Origin: Bradyrhizobium sp. Ai1a-2
GTDB lineage: Bacteria > Pseudomonadota > Alphaproteobacteria > Rhizobiales > Xanthobacteraceae
Length of the DNA stretch: 64,000 nucleotides
Direction of reading: 5' to 3'
Assembly (NCBI RefSeq): GCF_000426245.1
Contig: NZ_AUEZ01000028.1
Location: forward strand, 37,100-101,099
In this document: piece after piece, positions 8,811 to 18,417 of the stretch
Layout of the letters: each line of letters begins with the position of its first letter
How positions within the stretch are numbered: position 1 is the stretch's first letter
Notes under the pieces: model-generated
What the model was told of the DNA's origin: nothing
The model's input: only the letters and a program-made list of their open reading frames with translations
Databases searched by the model: none
Translations under genes and position numbers: made by a program

Positions 8811-11800
8811 ATGCGCGTTTTCAGCGTTCCCCTCTCCGTCCCGTTCCTGCGTACCGTCATCGCCGCCCTGGTCGACGGTCGCCTTGTCAGGGGCTTCGAC
8901 GCGCGGGGTAATCCCGAAAAGCTGGCGGATGCGACGCTCTATCTGCCGACCCGGCGAGCGGGCCGGCTTGCGCGGGAGATCTTCCTCGACGTCCTGAGTA
9001 CCGATGCCGTCGTGCTGCCGCGCATCGTCGCACTTGGCGACATCGACGAGGATGAACTCGCCTTCGCGGAAGAGGCGGAACAGTTCAGCGGCGCTGCGCC
9101 GCTGGAGATTCCGCCCAAGCTCGGCGAGCTCGAGCGCCGGCTGACGCTGGCGAGGCTGGTCGCCGCATGGGCCAGGAGCCCGGTGACCGCGCCGCAGGTG
9201 GTCGGCGGTCCCGCATCGACGCTGCAACTTGCCGGCGATCTGGCGCGGCTGATGGACGACATGGTGACGCGTGGTGTCGAGTGGAGCGCGCTAGACAAGC
9301 TCGTCCCCGACGGGCTCGACCAGTATTGGCAGCATTCGCTGGATTTCCTGCGGATCGCGCGCCAGGCCTGGCCGGCCCATCTCGCCGAAGTCGGCCGCAT
9401 CGAACCGGCGGCGCGGCGCGACCTCCTGATCGCGGCCGAAGCCGCACGCCTGACCGCGCAGCCCGATGGCCCCGTGATCGCGGCGGGCTCGACCGGTTCG
9501 ATGCCGACGACCGCCAAGTTTCTCCACGCGGTGGCCAAGCTGCCGCACGGCGCGGTCGTGCTGCCCGGGCTTGATGCCGATCTCGATGAAGAGTCCTGGG
9601 ACATGATCGGCGGCATGCGCGACGCCACGGGCAAATTCACCACGCCGCCCGCGTCGAACCACCCGCAATTCGCCATGAACGCGCTGCTCGATCGCTTCGG
9701 CATCAAGCGCGACGAGGTGGAGATTCTGGGCGAGCCGGCACCATGCGGGCGCGAAATGCTGCTGTCGGAAACGATGCGGCCGTCCACCGCTACGGCGCAA
9801 TGGCACGATCGTCTCGAACAGCCTGACGTCGCCAAAAAGATTTCCGCCGGCATGAATGGCATCGCGGTCATGGAGGCGCCGAATCCGGAGATGGAAGCGC
9901 TCGCCATCGCCATTGCGATGCGCGAGGCGCGGCATCTCGACAAATCAGCCGCGCTGGTGACGCCGGACCGCGCTTTGGCACGGCGGGTGATGGCGGCGCT
10001 GACGCGCTGGAATCTCGAATTCGACGATTCCGGCGGTGAAGCGCTGATGGACACGCCATCGGGCATTTTTGCCCGCCTTGGCGCGGAAGCAGCAGCCAAG
10101 GGGCTGGAGCCGCCGACGCTGCTTGCTCTGCTGAAACATCCGCTGTTTCGGCTCGGCGCTGCGCCTGGCGCCCACCGGCGCGCCACCGAAGTATTGGAGC
10201 TGGCGCTGCTGCGCGGCACGCGGCCGCAAGCCGGCAGCGAAGGCCTTGGCCGCGACTTCGAACGCTTCCGCACCGAACTCGCCAAGCTGCGCCGCGGCGA
10301 GACCTCGTCGCTGCATCCCCTGGAACAGCGGACCCGGCTCCGCGATGTCGACCTCGACCAGGCGCAGTCGCTGATATCAAGGCTAAGGGCCGCGCTTGCA
10401 CCGATCGAAAGCCTCAGTGCGTCCAGGCCCTATGATTTCGCCGAGCTGGCACTGCGGCATCGCGAGGCTCTCACCGCGTTATCCTGCGATCAGCACGGCA
10501 TCGCCGTCGCCTTCGAAGAGCAGGCTGGCTCCGTGCTCGTATCCGCATTCGATGATCTCGTCGGCGCAAGAAAGCTGAGCGGCGTGATGGTCCCGCTCGC
10601 CGATTATGCTGACGTCTTCCAGACCGCGTTCGCCGACCGCATGGTGCGCCGTCCGGAATCGCCGCGCGCGCAGCTGCACATCTTCGGTCAGCTCGAAGCG
10701 CGCCTGACGGAGACGGATCGCGTGATCCTCGGCAGCCTCGTGGAGGGCGTCTGGCCGCCGGCGCCGCGGATCGATCCCTGGCTGAGCCGGCCGATGCGGC
10801 ACGAGCTTGGCCTCGATTTGCCGGAGCGCCGTATCGGCCTTTCCGCGCATGACTTCGCGCAACTGCTCGGCACTGATGATGTGATCCTCAGCCACTCGGC
10901 CAAGGTCGGCGGCGCGCCGGCGGTGGCCTCGCGCTTTCTGCACCGGCTCGAAGCGGTCGCAGGCGAGGTGCGCTGGAAAGCCGCGAAAGCATCGGGCGAG
11001 ACATACGTTCATTACGCCGCCGAGCTCGATCGGCCGGACAAGGTCGAGCCGATCCCGCAACCCGCGCCAAAGCCGCCGCTCGCGACAAGACCGCTCAAGA
11101 TGTCGGTGACGGCGATCGAGGACTGGCTGCGCGATCCCTACACGATCTACGCAAGATATATCCTCAGGCTCGACCCGCTCGATCCCGTCGACATGCCGCT
11201 GTCGGCGGCCGATCGCGGCTCGGCGATCCACGCAGCGCTCGGCGAATTCACGCAAGCCTTCGCTGCCGCGCTGCCTGACGATCCGCTTCGCGCGCTGCGC
11301 GAGATCGGCGGCAAGCATTTCGCGCCGCTGATGGAGCGGCCGGAAGCGCGGGCACTGTGGTGGCCGCGCTTCCAGCGCATCGCGGCATGGTTCGCCGAAT
11401 GGGAGACCGCGCGGCGCGGCGGTATCGCGGCCATCAACGCCGAGATCCGTGGCGAGATCGGCATACCCCTCGACAATGAACGCACCTTCACGCTTTCGGC
11501 ACGCGCCGACCGGATCGAGCGTGACCGCGACGGCTCGTTCGCGATCCTCGACTACAAGTCCGGCCAGCCGCCAACGGGAAAACAGGTACGCATGGGACTG
11601 TCGCCGCAGCTCACGCTGGAAGCCGCGATCCTGCGCGAGGGCGGCTTTGCGGAAATTCCCGCCGGCTCATCCGTCGGCGAGCTCACCTATGTCAGGCTCA
11701 GCGGCAACAATCCGCCGGGCGAGCAGCGGACGCTGGAATTGAAGATCAGGCCAGGCGATACGCCGCAATCGCCCGACGATGCCGCCGACCATGCGCGGCG

Positions 11801-11957
11801 AGAGCTGGAAAAACTGATCCGCCAGTTCGAGGACGAGAACCAGGCCTACACCTCGCTGAATCTGTCGATGTGGGCCAACCGCTACGGCACCTATGACGAT
11901 CTCGCCCGCATCAAGGAATGGTCGGCGGCCGGTGGCCTGGGATTGGAGGAATGGTGA
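8811..11957 (+). CDS. addB: AddB subunit of AddAB helicase-nuclease
   Basis: A 1048-residue partner of AddA in the double-strand-break resection complex that replaces RecBCD in alphaproteobacteria. The N-terminus has LYLPTRRAGRLAREI where an active helicase would have a Walker A motif, as is usual for the inactivated AddB motor. The C-terminus holds a RecB-type nuclease with FAILDYKSGQPP (DYK) and downstream QLTLEAAIL. Length is typical of alphaproteobacterial AddB. It overlaps the start of addA by seven bases, so the two subunits are co-translated. Confidence 0.93.
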   Translation: MRVFSVPLSVPFLRTVIAALVDGRLVRGFDARGNPEKLADATLYLPTRRAGRLAREIFLDVLSTDAVVLPRIVALGDIDEDELAFAEEAEQFSGAAPLEIPPKLGELERRLTLARLVAAWARSPVTAPQVVGGPASTLQLAGDLARLMDDMVTRGVEWSALDKLVPDGLDQYWQHSLDFLRIARQAWPAHLAEVGRIEPAARRDLLIAAEAARLTAQPDGPVIAAGSTGSMPTTAKFLHAVAKLPHGAVVLPGLDADLDEESWDMIGGMRDATGKFTTPPASNHPQFAMNALLDRFGIKRDEVEILGEPAPCGREMLLSETMRPSTATAQWHDRLEQPDVAKKISAGMNGIAVMEAPNPEMEALAIAIAMREARHLDKSAALVTPDRALARRVMAALTRWNLEFDDSGGEALMDTPSGIFARLGAEAAAKGLEPPTLLALLKHPLFRLGAAPGAHRRATEVLELALLRGTRPQAGSEGLGRDFERFRTELAKLRRGETSSLHPLEQRTRLRDVDLDQAQSLISRLRAALAPIESLSASRPYDFAELALRHREALTALSCDQHGIAVAFEEQAGSVLVSAFDDLVGARKLSGVMVPLADYADVFQTAFADRMVRRPESPRAQLHIFGQLEARLTETDRVILGSLVEGVWPPAPRIDPWLSRPMRHELGLDLPERRIGLSAHDFAQLLGTDDVILSHSAKVGGAPAVASRFLHRLEAVAGEVRWKAAKASGETYVHYAAELDRPDKVEPIPQPAPKPPLATRPLKMSVTAIEDWLRDPYTIYARYILRLDPLDPVDMPLSAADRGSAIHAALGEFTQAFAAALPDDPLRALREIGGKHFAPLMERPEARALWWPRFQRIAAWFAEWETARRGGIAAINAEIRGEIGIPLDNERTFTLSARADRIERDRDGSFAILDYKSGQPPTGKQVRMGLSPQLTLEAAILREGGFAEIPAGSSVGELTYVRLSGNNPPGEQRTLELKIRPGDTPQSPDDAADHARRELEKLIRQFEDENQAYTSLNLSMWANRYGTYDDLARIKEWSAAGGLGLEEW

Positions 11958-14900
11958 AAGCGCCCCGTCCCATTCCCGACGCCGTCCGCGCCACGCAGGC
12001 GCGTGCGTCCGATCCCAAGGCATCCGCCTTCGTGTCCGCCAATGCCGGTTCGGGCAAGACCCATGTGCTGGTACAGCGCGTGATCCGGCTGTTGCTGGAG
12101 GGTGTGCCGCCGGAAAAGATCCTCTGCATCACCTTCACCAAGGCGGCCGCGGCCAACATGGCCGAGCGGGTGTTTTCCACGCTCGGCCACTGGGTCACCC
12201 TCGACGATACCGCGCTGGACACCGCGATCCGCGAAGCCGGCATCGCTTATCCCAACGCAAACCTCCGGCGGGCAGCACGAAAGCTGTTCGCCTGCGCGCT
12301 GGAGACGCCGGGCGGGCTGAAGGTGCAGACCATCCACGCGCTGTGCACCCGCCTGCTGCAGCAATTCCCGTTCGAGGCCAATGTGCCGGCGCGGTTCGCC
12401 GTGCTCGACGAGCGCGACCAGAACGAGATGATGGAGCGCGCCAATCTCGCCGTGCTGCTGGAAGCCTCGCGCAATCCCGACAGCGCCACCGGGCGCGCGC
12501 TGATGGTGGCGATGGCAAGCGCCGCCGACGTCACCTTCAAGGACGTGGTGCGCGAGGCCTGCCTCAGCCGCGATCATTTCATGGCCTGGACCGATGCCGC
12601 GGGCAGTGCGGAAGCGGCCGCCGGGCAGATGTCGACAGCGCTTGGCGTGGCCACGAACGATTCGATCGAGGATGTCGAGCGCGAGATCCTGGATGGACCC
12701 TATCTGCCCCGCGCGCGCTGGGAGGATATTGCGCTCGTCCTCGACACCGGCAGCAAGTCGGACCAGGACCAGGCGGCGCGTTTGCGTGAGGCGCTGGTCT
12801 TCACCGGCAGCGCGCAGGTCGACGCCTATCTCGGCGTCTTCCTGACCGACACCGAGCGCACGCCCCGCAAATCGGTGGTGACGAAGAAATTCTTCGACAA
12901 CAATCCCGCCATCGGGCGGCTGTTCGAAGCGGAGAGCCAGCGCATCCACCCGCTGATCGAGCGCCGCCGCGCGGTGACGATCCGCGACCGCACCGAGGCG
13001 CTGCTGCACATCGCAACTGCAGCTGCCGCGAACTACCGCCGCGAGAAACTGGAGCGCGGGCTGCTCGACTATGACGACCTCATCGACAAGACGCTGGAGA
13101 TGCTCGACCGCGTCTCCTCGGGCTGGGTGCATTACAAGCTCGACCGCGGCGTCGATCATGTCCTGATCGACGAAGCCCAGGATACGAGCCCGAAGCAATG
13201 GGACATCGTCGCGCACATCATCTCCGAATTCACCTCCGGCGCCGGCGCGCGCGACGGCGTCATGCGCACCGTGTTCGCGGTCGGTGACGAGAAGCAGTCG
13301 ATCTTCTCGTTCCAGGGCGCCGCCCCGCATGAATTCGATTTGCGCCGCCGCTCGTTGAAGAAAAAGTTCGAGGACGCCGGGCTGAAGTTCGATCCGGTCT
13401 CCTTCACCTATTCGTTCCGCTCGGGACCTGCGATCCTGCAATCGGTCGACCATGTGTTCCGCGAGCAGGAGATTTATCGCAGCATCCACGCGGTCGAGAA
13501 CGGCTATCCGCTGCACAATGCGCTGGCCGATGCCGGGCCCAGCTCGATTGAGCTTTGGCAGCTCGCGGAAGCCGACGACAGGCAGGACATCGAAGGCTGG
13601 CGCGCGCCGTTCGACGGCGTCTCCGTCACCAGCCCGGAAGTGAAGCTGGCAAAGCGCATCCAGGCCGAGATCAGGCGGCTGGTGGAAAGCGGCACCATGA
13701 CCGGCAGCCGCGGCAGCCGCCGGCCGCTCACCTATGGCGATGTCCTGGTGCTGGTGCGAAGGCGCGGCAACGCGTTCGATGCGGTGATCCAGGCACTGAA
13801 GCACGCCAATGTCCCGGTCGCCGGCGCCGACCGGTTGAAGCTCACCGAGCACATCGCGATCATCGACCTGATGAACCTCGCGGATGCGCTGCTGCTGCCG
13901 CAGGACGATCTGGCGCTCGCGGTGGCGCTGAAAAGCCCGCTGTTCGGCCTCGATGACGACGATCTGTTCAAGCTGGCCTGGGAGCGCAAGGGCTCGCTGC
14001 GTCAGGCGCTGACGCAGCATGCGGCGACCGACGAGCGCCTGACGGCTGCGCTGAAACGGCTCGAGCGATGCGAGCGATGTTTCGCCGACACGACCCCATT
14101 CGCCTTCTATGCCTGGCTGCTCGGCGGCGAAGGCGGGCGGGCGCGCATCTTGCGCCGGCTCGGCCATGAGGCCAACGACGCGCTCGACGAATTCCTCGAA
14201 CTCGCGCTGGCCTATGAGCGCAAGGCACCAAGCTCGCTGCAGGGCTTTGTGGCCTGGCTGCGCGCGGCCGACACCGAGGTGAAGCGCGACATGGAGATTT
14301 CGCGCGACGAGGTGCGCGTGATGACCGTGCACGGCGCCAAGGGATTGGAGGCCTCCGTCGTGTTCCTGGTGGACACCACGACCTCGCCCTCGGATACGCA
14401 GCGGCTGCGGCTGATCCATCTGCCGCAGGGCAACAGCGCACCGCACGCACCCGGCATCGTGGTCTGGGCCGGCCGCAAGGCCGAGGATCCCGCCCCCGTC
14501 GCCAAGGCGCGCGAGGCGATGCTGGAGGAGACGGAGGACGAGTATCGCCGCCTGCTCTATGTCGCAATGACGCGCGCCGCCGATCGGCTGATCGTTGGCG
14601 GCTGCATGCCGGGCAACATGAAGAAGGTGCGGACTTCCTCCTGGTATGACCTGATCGACAAGGGCCTCGCCAATTCCGGCCTCAGCCTGCAGGAGATCGA
14701 GACCCCGGCCGGCCTGGTGAAGCGCTATTTCCGGCCCGAGGATGCCGATGCCGCGACCGGCCTCGCGGCCTCGTCGGCGCCACAGCCGATCGAGCTGCCG
14801 TCCTGGCTGCAGCGGGCCGCCCCGGCCGAATTGGCTGCCGACAGCCTGCTGCGGCCGTCCGACCCGACCGACGACAGCCGCCGCGTCCGCAGTGGTGAAC

Positions 14901-15475
14901 AGCTCGTACAGCGCGCCCGTGCGATCCAGCGCGGCACGCTGGTGCATCGGCTGTTGCAGTCGCTGCCGGATATCGCACCCGAACGCCGACGCGGCGCGGC
15001 GCTGTCCTATCTCGAACGCAACGCCGAGGATTGGACCGAGCAGGAGCGCGGGGCGCTGGCCGAAAGCGTGCTGGCCCTGATCGCCGATCCCCGTTTCGCA
15101 GCCGTGTTCGCCGCCGGGAGCCGAGCGGAAGTCTCGATTGTCGGCCGGCTGGATCGGCCTGGGCAAGCACCGGCGCTGGTGTCCGGCCAGATCGACCGGC
15201 TGGTGGTGAGGCCGGACGAAATCCTGATCGTCGACTTCAAGACCAACCACGCCCCGCCGAAAAGTGCGGCCGAGGCGCCGCGAAGCTACGTCCGGCAGCT
15301 CGCGTTCTACCGGGCGGTGCTGCGCAAGCTCTATCCCGGACGCCCCGTCCGGGCCGCCCTGCTCTGGACCGAAAGCACTGAAATGATGGAGATTTCGGTC
15401 TCCGCGCTGGATGGGGAGCTGGCATCCCATCATGCTGGCGTGACCGAGCTTGACCCGGCAGGGGTGCGTTCATAG
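11951..15475 (+). CDS. addA: AddA helicase-nuclease subunit
   Basis: A 1174-residue UvrD-like superfamily 1A helicase with nuclease. Motifs in order: Walker A SANAGSGKTHVLVQRV, LLDYDDLI, Walker B VLIDEAQDTSPKQ, FAVGDEKQSIFSFQGA, VMTVHGAKGLEASVVFLVD, RLLYVAMTRAADRLIVGG, and the C-terminal nuclease centre ILIVDFKTN. With AddB it unwinds and resects broken DNA ends and loads RecA. I start at ATG 11951; the GGAGGA lies directly before it, so the adjacent GTG at 11954 may be the true initiator. An upstream in-frame start at 11918 lies deeper in addB and is less likely. Confidence 0.94.
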   Translation: MVKAPRPIPDAVRATQARASDPKASAFVSANAGSGKTHVLVQRVIRLLLEGVPPEKILCITFTKAAAANMAERVFSTLGHWVTLDDTALDTAIREAGIAYPNANLRRAARKLFACALETPGGLKVQTIHALCTRLLQQFPFEANVPARFAVLDERDQNEMMERANLAVLLEASRNPDSATGRALMVAMASAADVTFKDVVREACLSRDHFMAWTDAAGSAEAAAGQMSTALGVATNDSIEDVEREILDGPYLPRARWEDIALVLDTGSKSDQDQAARLREALVFTGSAQVDAYLGVFLTDTERTPRKSVVTKKFFDNNPAIGRLFEAESQRIHPLIERRRAVTIRDRTEALLHIATAAAANYRREKLERGLLDYDDLIDKTLEMLDRVSSGWVHYKLDRGVDHVLIDEAQDTSPKQWDIVAHIISEFTSGAGARDGVMRTVFAVGDEKQSIFSFQGAAPHEFDLRRRSLKKKFEDAGLKFDPVSFTYSFRSGPAILQSVDHVFREQEIYRSIHAVENGYPLHNALADAGPSSIELWQLAEADDRQDIEGWRAPFDGVSVTSPEVKLAKRIQAEIRRLVESGTMTGSRGSRRPLTYGDVLVLVRRRGNAFDAVIQALKHANVPVAGADRLKLTEHIAIIDLMNLADALLLPQDDLALAVALKSPLFGLDDDDLFKLAWERKGSLRQALTQHAATDERLTAALKRLERCERCFADTTPFAFYAWLLGGEGGRARILRRLGHEANDALDEFLELALAYERKAPSSLQGFVAWLRAADTEVKRDMEISRDEVRVMTVHGAKGLEASVVFLVDTTTSPSDTQRLRLIHLPQGNSAPHAPGIVVWAGRKAEDPAPVAKAREAMLEETEDEYRRLLYVAMTRAADRLIVGGCMPGNMKKVRTSSWYDLIDKGLANSGLSLQEIETPAGLVKRYFRPEDADAATGLAASSAPQPIELPSWLQRAAPAELAADSLLRPSDPTDDSRRVRSGEQLVQRARAIQRGTLVHRLLQSLPDIAPERRRGAALSYLERNAEDWTEQERGALAESVLALIADPRFAAVFAAGSRAEVSIVGRLDRPGQAPALVSGQIDRLVVRPDEILIVDFKTNHAPPKSAAEAPRSYVRQLAFYRAVLRKLYPGRPVRAALLWTESTEMMEISVSALDGELASHHAGVTELDPAGVRS

Positions 15476-15540
15476 GTTTGTCGTACGATCCCGGCGCGAC
15501 TCAAATCGCGCCTTTTTCTTCCAACCGAACGAGGTATCCC

Positions 15541-15861
15541 ATGGCCGTTGGCAAGGTTTCTGACGCCAATTTCGAAGCCGAAGTGCTCAACGCGACCGGG
15601 CCTGTCGTGGTCGATTTCTGGGCCGAATGGTGCGGCCCCTGCCGCATGATCGCGCCCGCGCTGGACGAGATCGCGGGTTCGATGGGCGACAAGGTCAAGA
15701 TCGTGAAGCTCAACGTCGACGAGAGCCCGAAGACGGCTTCCAAATATGGCGTGATGTCGATCCCGACCCTGATGATCTTCAAGGGCGGCGAGATGGCTTC
15801 GCGCCAGGTCGGCGCGGCGCCGAAGGCGAAGCTGCAGCAGTGGATTTCCGCTGCGGTCTGA
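15541..15861 (+). CDS. trxA: Thioredoxin 1
   Basis: A 106-residue thioredoxin with the active site FWAEWCGPCRMIAP and the cis-proline loop SIPTLMIF. It is the general cytosolic protein disulfide reductase. ATG 15541 gives the standard N-terminus; the frame remains open upstream to 15478 but only over the intergenic region. It lies 65 bases after addA and is followed by a strong terminator. Confidence 0.97.
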   Translation: MAVGKVSDANFEAEVLNATGPVVVDFWAEWCGPCRMIAPALDEIAGSMGDKVKIVKLNVDESPKTASKYGVMSIPTLMIFKGGEMASRQVGAAPKAKLQQWISAAV

Positions 15862-15893
15862 TCCAGTACTTTTTTTGGAATAATTTTTGACAG

Positions 15894-15923
15894 CGGCCGG
15901 CGGATAGCCGGCCGTTTTGTTTT
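15894..15923 (+). terminator. Rho-independent terminator of trxA
   Basis: Perfect eight-base stem CGGCCGGC (15894-15901) / GCCGGCCG (15907-15914) around GGATA, followed by TTTTGTTTT. It lies 32 bases after the trxA stop. Confidence 0.88.
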
Positions 15924-15938
15924 ATGCACGTGAACGCC

Positions 15939-16025
15939 GTAGCCCGGATGAAGCGTAGCGCAATCCGGGATTCTCGCCGCGGGGAGAGATTTTTCCCGGG
16001 TTACGCTGCGCTTCACCCGGGCTAC
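15939..16025. repeat. Palindromic intergenic repeat, type A copy 2
   Basis: About 87 bases, opening GTAGCCCGGATGAAGCG and closing with the inverted counterpart CGCTTCACCCGGGCTAC. It separates the convergent genes trxA and folC. The arms match the copies at 3024 and 32978 closely while the centres differ. Confidence 0.85.
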
Positions 16026-16035
16026 GGGAGCGCCT

Positions 16036-17379
16036 TCACGCCGGCGGCGTGCCGTTCACGTCGAGCACATGGCCAGCGAGATAGAGCGAGCCCGTGATCA
16101 GGATGCGCGGCGGCACCTCGTAGGCGAGCTGCGAGAGCGCCTGCAACGCGGCCTCTACGCTGGCCGCGATCTCGACGCGCATGCCGAACGCGCGCGCCGC
16201 ATCCGCCAGCCGGTCCGGCGGCATGGCGCCCGCGCGGCCGGGAATCTCGACCGCGATGATGTGGCGGGTCAGGCCGGCGAAATTGGCGAGAAAGCCGGAT
16301 GCATCCTTGTTCGCCATCATGCCGGCGATGACGACCAGCGGACGCGACACGCGCTCCTCGAGATCGCCGACTGCGGTGGCCGCCACGCGTCCGCCTTCGG
16401 CATTGTGTCCGCCATCGAGCCAGATCTCCGATCCCGCTGGCGGCAGATTGACCAGCGCGCCCGACGCCAGCCGCTGCATCCGCGCCGGCCATTCGGCGTT
16501 GACGATGCCGGCCTCGAACGCCGCGATCCCGATCCTGAACGCGTCGACAGCACGCAGCGTCGCGATCGCGAGCCCGGCATTGTCGAACTGATGCCGACCG
16601 AACAGTTTTGGCGCCGCCAGATCCATCAGGCCGCGGTCATCCTGATAGACCAGCCGGCCGCGCTCGACCCCGACATGCCATTGCTGGCCGGCCACATGCA
16701 GAGGCGCGCGCCGGCGCGCCGCCTGCGCCTCGACGACCGACATCGCATCAGCAGATTGCTCGGCACAGACCACCGGCACGCCGCGCTTGATGATCGCCGC
16801 CTTCTCACCGGCGATCGCGGTCAGCGTGTCGCCGAGGAATTCGGTGTGATCCATGCTGATCGGCGCGATGACGGAGGCAAGCGGCGTGTCGACGACATTG
16901 GTCGAATCCAGTCTGCCGCCGAGACCGACCTCAAGCAGCGTGACGTCGGCCGCATGCGTGGCAAACAGGCAGAACGCCGCCGCGGTCTCGATCTCGAAGA
17001 TCGTGATCGGCTGGCCGTCGTTGACGCGTTCGCAATGCTCGAGCACCGCGCGCAATTCGTCGTCGCTGACCAGCACGCCGCCATCGACGCGGCCAAGGCG
17101 ATAGCATTCGTTCAGTCGCACCAGATAGGGCGAGGTGAAGACATGGACGCGCAGGCCGGCCGCTTCCAGGATCGCGCGCAGATAGGCGATCGTGGAGCCC
17201 TTGCCGTTGGTGCCGGCCACATGGATCACCGGCGGCAGCTTGCGCTCGGGATGACCGAGCCGTGCGAGCAGCCCGTGCATGCGATCGAGGCTGAGGTCGA
17301 TCGTCTTCGGATGCAGCGCCGACAGGCGCGCAACCAATTCGCCGAGCGTCGGCGATGGTTGGGCGGCGGGTACGCTCAC
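16036..17379 (-). CDS. folC: Folylpolyglutamate / dihydrofolate synthase
   Basis: A 447-residue Mur-ligase-fold enzyme that adds glutamate to dihydropteroate and to folates. It shows the P-loop HVAGTNGKGSTIAYLRAIL, EVGLGGRLDSTNV, the SMDHTEFLG segment and the C-terminal domain with WLDGGHNAEG. The start is the GTG at 17379, which overlaps the accD stop as GTGA; the longer open frame to 17496 would lie inside accD. The accD-folC order is standard in rhizobia and implies co-transcription with trpFBA-accD. Confidence 0.94.
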   Translation of the reverse strand: MSVPAAQPSPTLGELVARLSALHPKTIDLSLDRMHGLLARLGHPERKLPPVIHVAGTNGKGSTIAYLRAILEAAGLRVHVFTSPYLVRLNECYRLGRVDGGVLVSDDELRAVLEHCERVNDGQPITIFEIETAAAFCLFATHAADVTLLEVGLGGRLDSTNVVDTPLASVIAPISMDHTEFLGDTLTAIAGEKAAIIKRGVPVVCAEQSADAMSVVEAQAARRRAPLHVAGQQWHVGVERGRLVYQDDRGLMDLAAPKLFGRHQFDNAGLAIATLRAVDAFRIGIAAFEAGIVNAEWPARMQRLASGALVNLPPAGSEIWLDGGHNAEGGRVAATAVGDLEERVSRPLVVIAGMMANKDASGFLANFAGLTRHIIAVEIPGRAGAMPPDRLADAARAFGMRVEIAASVEAALQALSQLAYEVPPRILITGSLYLAGHVLDVNGTPPA

Positions 17380-18317
17380 GCGTGGGGCGCTGCCGGCACG
17401 GTTTCCGGTGCCGTGACGATCTGGGCGGGCGTGGTCACCTCCGGCGCAGGCTTCGGGGGCACCTGCAGCGGCGGCGATTTGGTAAGCAGGCGGCACAGCC
17501 GCGCCAGCGTCGCGCGCATGTCGTGGCGATGCACGACCATATCGACCATGCCGTGGTCGCGAAGATATTCGGCGCGCTGGAATCCGTCCGGCAGTTTCTC
17601 GCGGATGGTCTGCTCGATCACGCGCGCACCGGCAAAACCGATCAGCGCGCCGGGCTCGGCGATATGCACATCGCCCAGCATCGCATAGGAGGCGGTGACG
17701 CCGCCGGTAGTCGGATTGGTCAGCACCACGATATAGGGCTGCTTGGCCTCGCGCAGCATCTGCACGCCGACGGTGGTGCGCGGCATCTGCATCAGCGACA
17801 GGATGCCTTCCTGCATCCGCGCGCCGCCCGAAGCCGCGAACACGATGAAGGGCGACTTCTTCTCGACCGCAAGCTCGAGCCCGCGCACCATCGCTTCACC
17901 GGCAGCCATGCCGAGCGAACCGCCCATGAAATCGAAATCCTGCACCGCGATCACGACGCCGGCGCCTTCGAGCTTGCCGTAACCCACCTTGATCGCGTCG
18001 TTCAGCGCGGTCTTCACCCGCGCGTCCTTGATGCGGTCGACATATTTGCGCTCGTCGCGGAACTTCAGCGGGTCAGGCGTCACGTCCGGCACCGCGACGT
18101 CGAACCAGGTCTCGTTGTCGAAGATCGACTTGAGACGCGCCACTGCGCCCATGCGCATGTGGTAGTTCGAGCCGGGTATGACGAACTGGTTGGCCTCGAC
18201 GTCCTTGTAGAACACGAGCTGCCCGGAATCCGGGCACTTGATCCAAAGGTTCTCCGGCGTCTCGCGCCGCAGGATGCTGCGGATCTTCGGCCGGACGACA
18301 TTGGTGAGCCAGTTCAT
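17376..18317 (-). CDS. accD: Acetyl-CoA carboxylase carboxyltransferase beta subunit
   Basis: A 313-residue subunit of the carboxyltransferase that moves the carboxyl group from biotin to acetyl-CoA, the first committed step of fatty-acid synthesis. The crotonase-like core is clear (FMGGSLGMAAGEAMVRG, FAASGGARMQEG, NPTTGGVTASYAMLGD). The N-terminal zinc ribbon found in E. coli AccD is degenerate: LWIKCPDSGQLVFYKDVE keeps only one of the four cysteines. A Pro-rich tail follows the core. ATG 18317 gives the conserved MNWLTNVVRPKI start, with GGAG before it. About 100 bases separate it from trpA. Confidence 0.94.
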   Translation of the reverse strand: MNWLTNVVRPKIRSILRRETPENLWIKCPDSGQLVFYKDVEANQFVIPGSNYHMRMGAVARLKSIFDNETWFDVAVPDVTPDPLKFRDERKYVDRIKDARVKTALNDAIKVGYGKLEGAGVVIAVQDFDFMGGSLGMAAGEAMVRGLELAVEKKSPFIVFAASGGARMQEGILSLMQMPRTTVGVQMLREAKQPYIVVLTNPTTGGVTASYAMLGDVHIAEPGALIGFAGARVIEQTIREKLPDGFQRAEYLRDHGMVDMVVHRHDMRATLARLCRLLTKSPPLQVPPKPAPEVTTPAQIVTAPETVPAAPHA

Positions 18318-18417
18318 GTTTCGCTCCAGAATGCGGTCGGTTCCGCATCTATCCACGGGTGGATATATGGCGGGCCGGGTAACCCCCGGCAAGCCGCCCT
18401 GCAACCACGATTGCAGC

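Noticed and set aside
11891..15433. 1180-codon open frame on the minus strand opposite addA
   Set aside because: It mirrors addA codon periodicity, has no recognisable domain and is rich in His/Arg/Gln as antisense shadows of GC-rich genes are.
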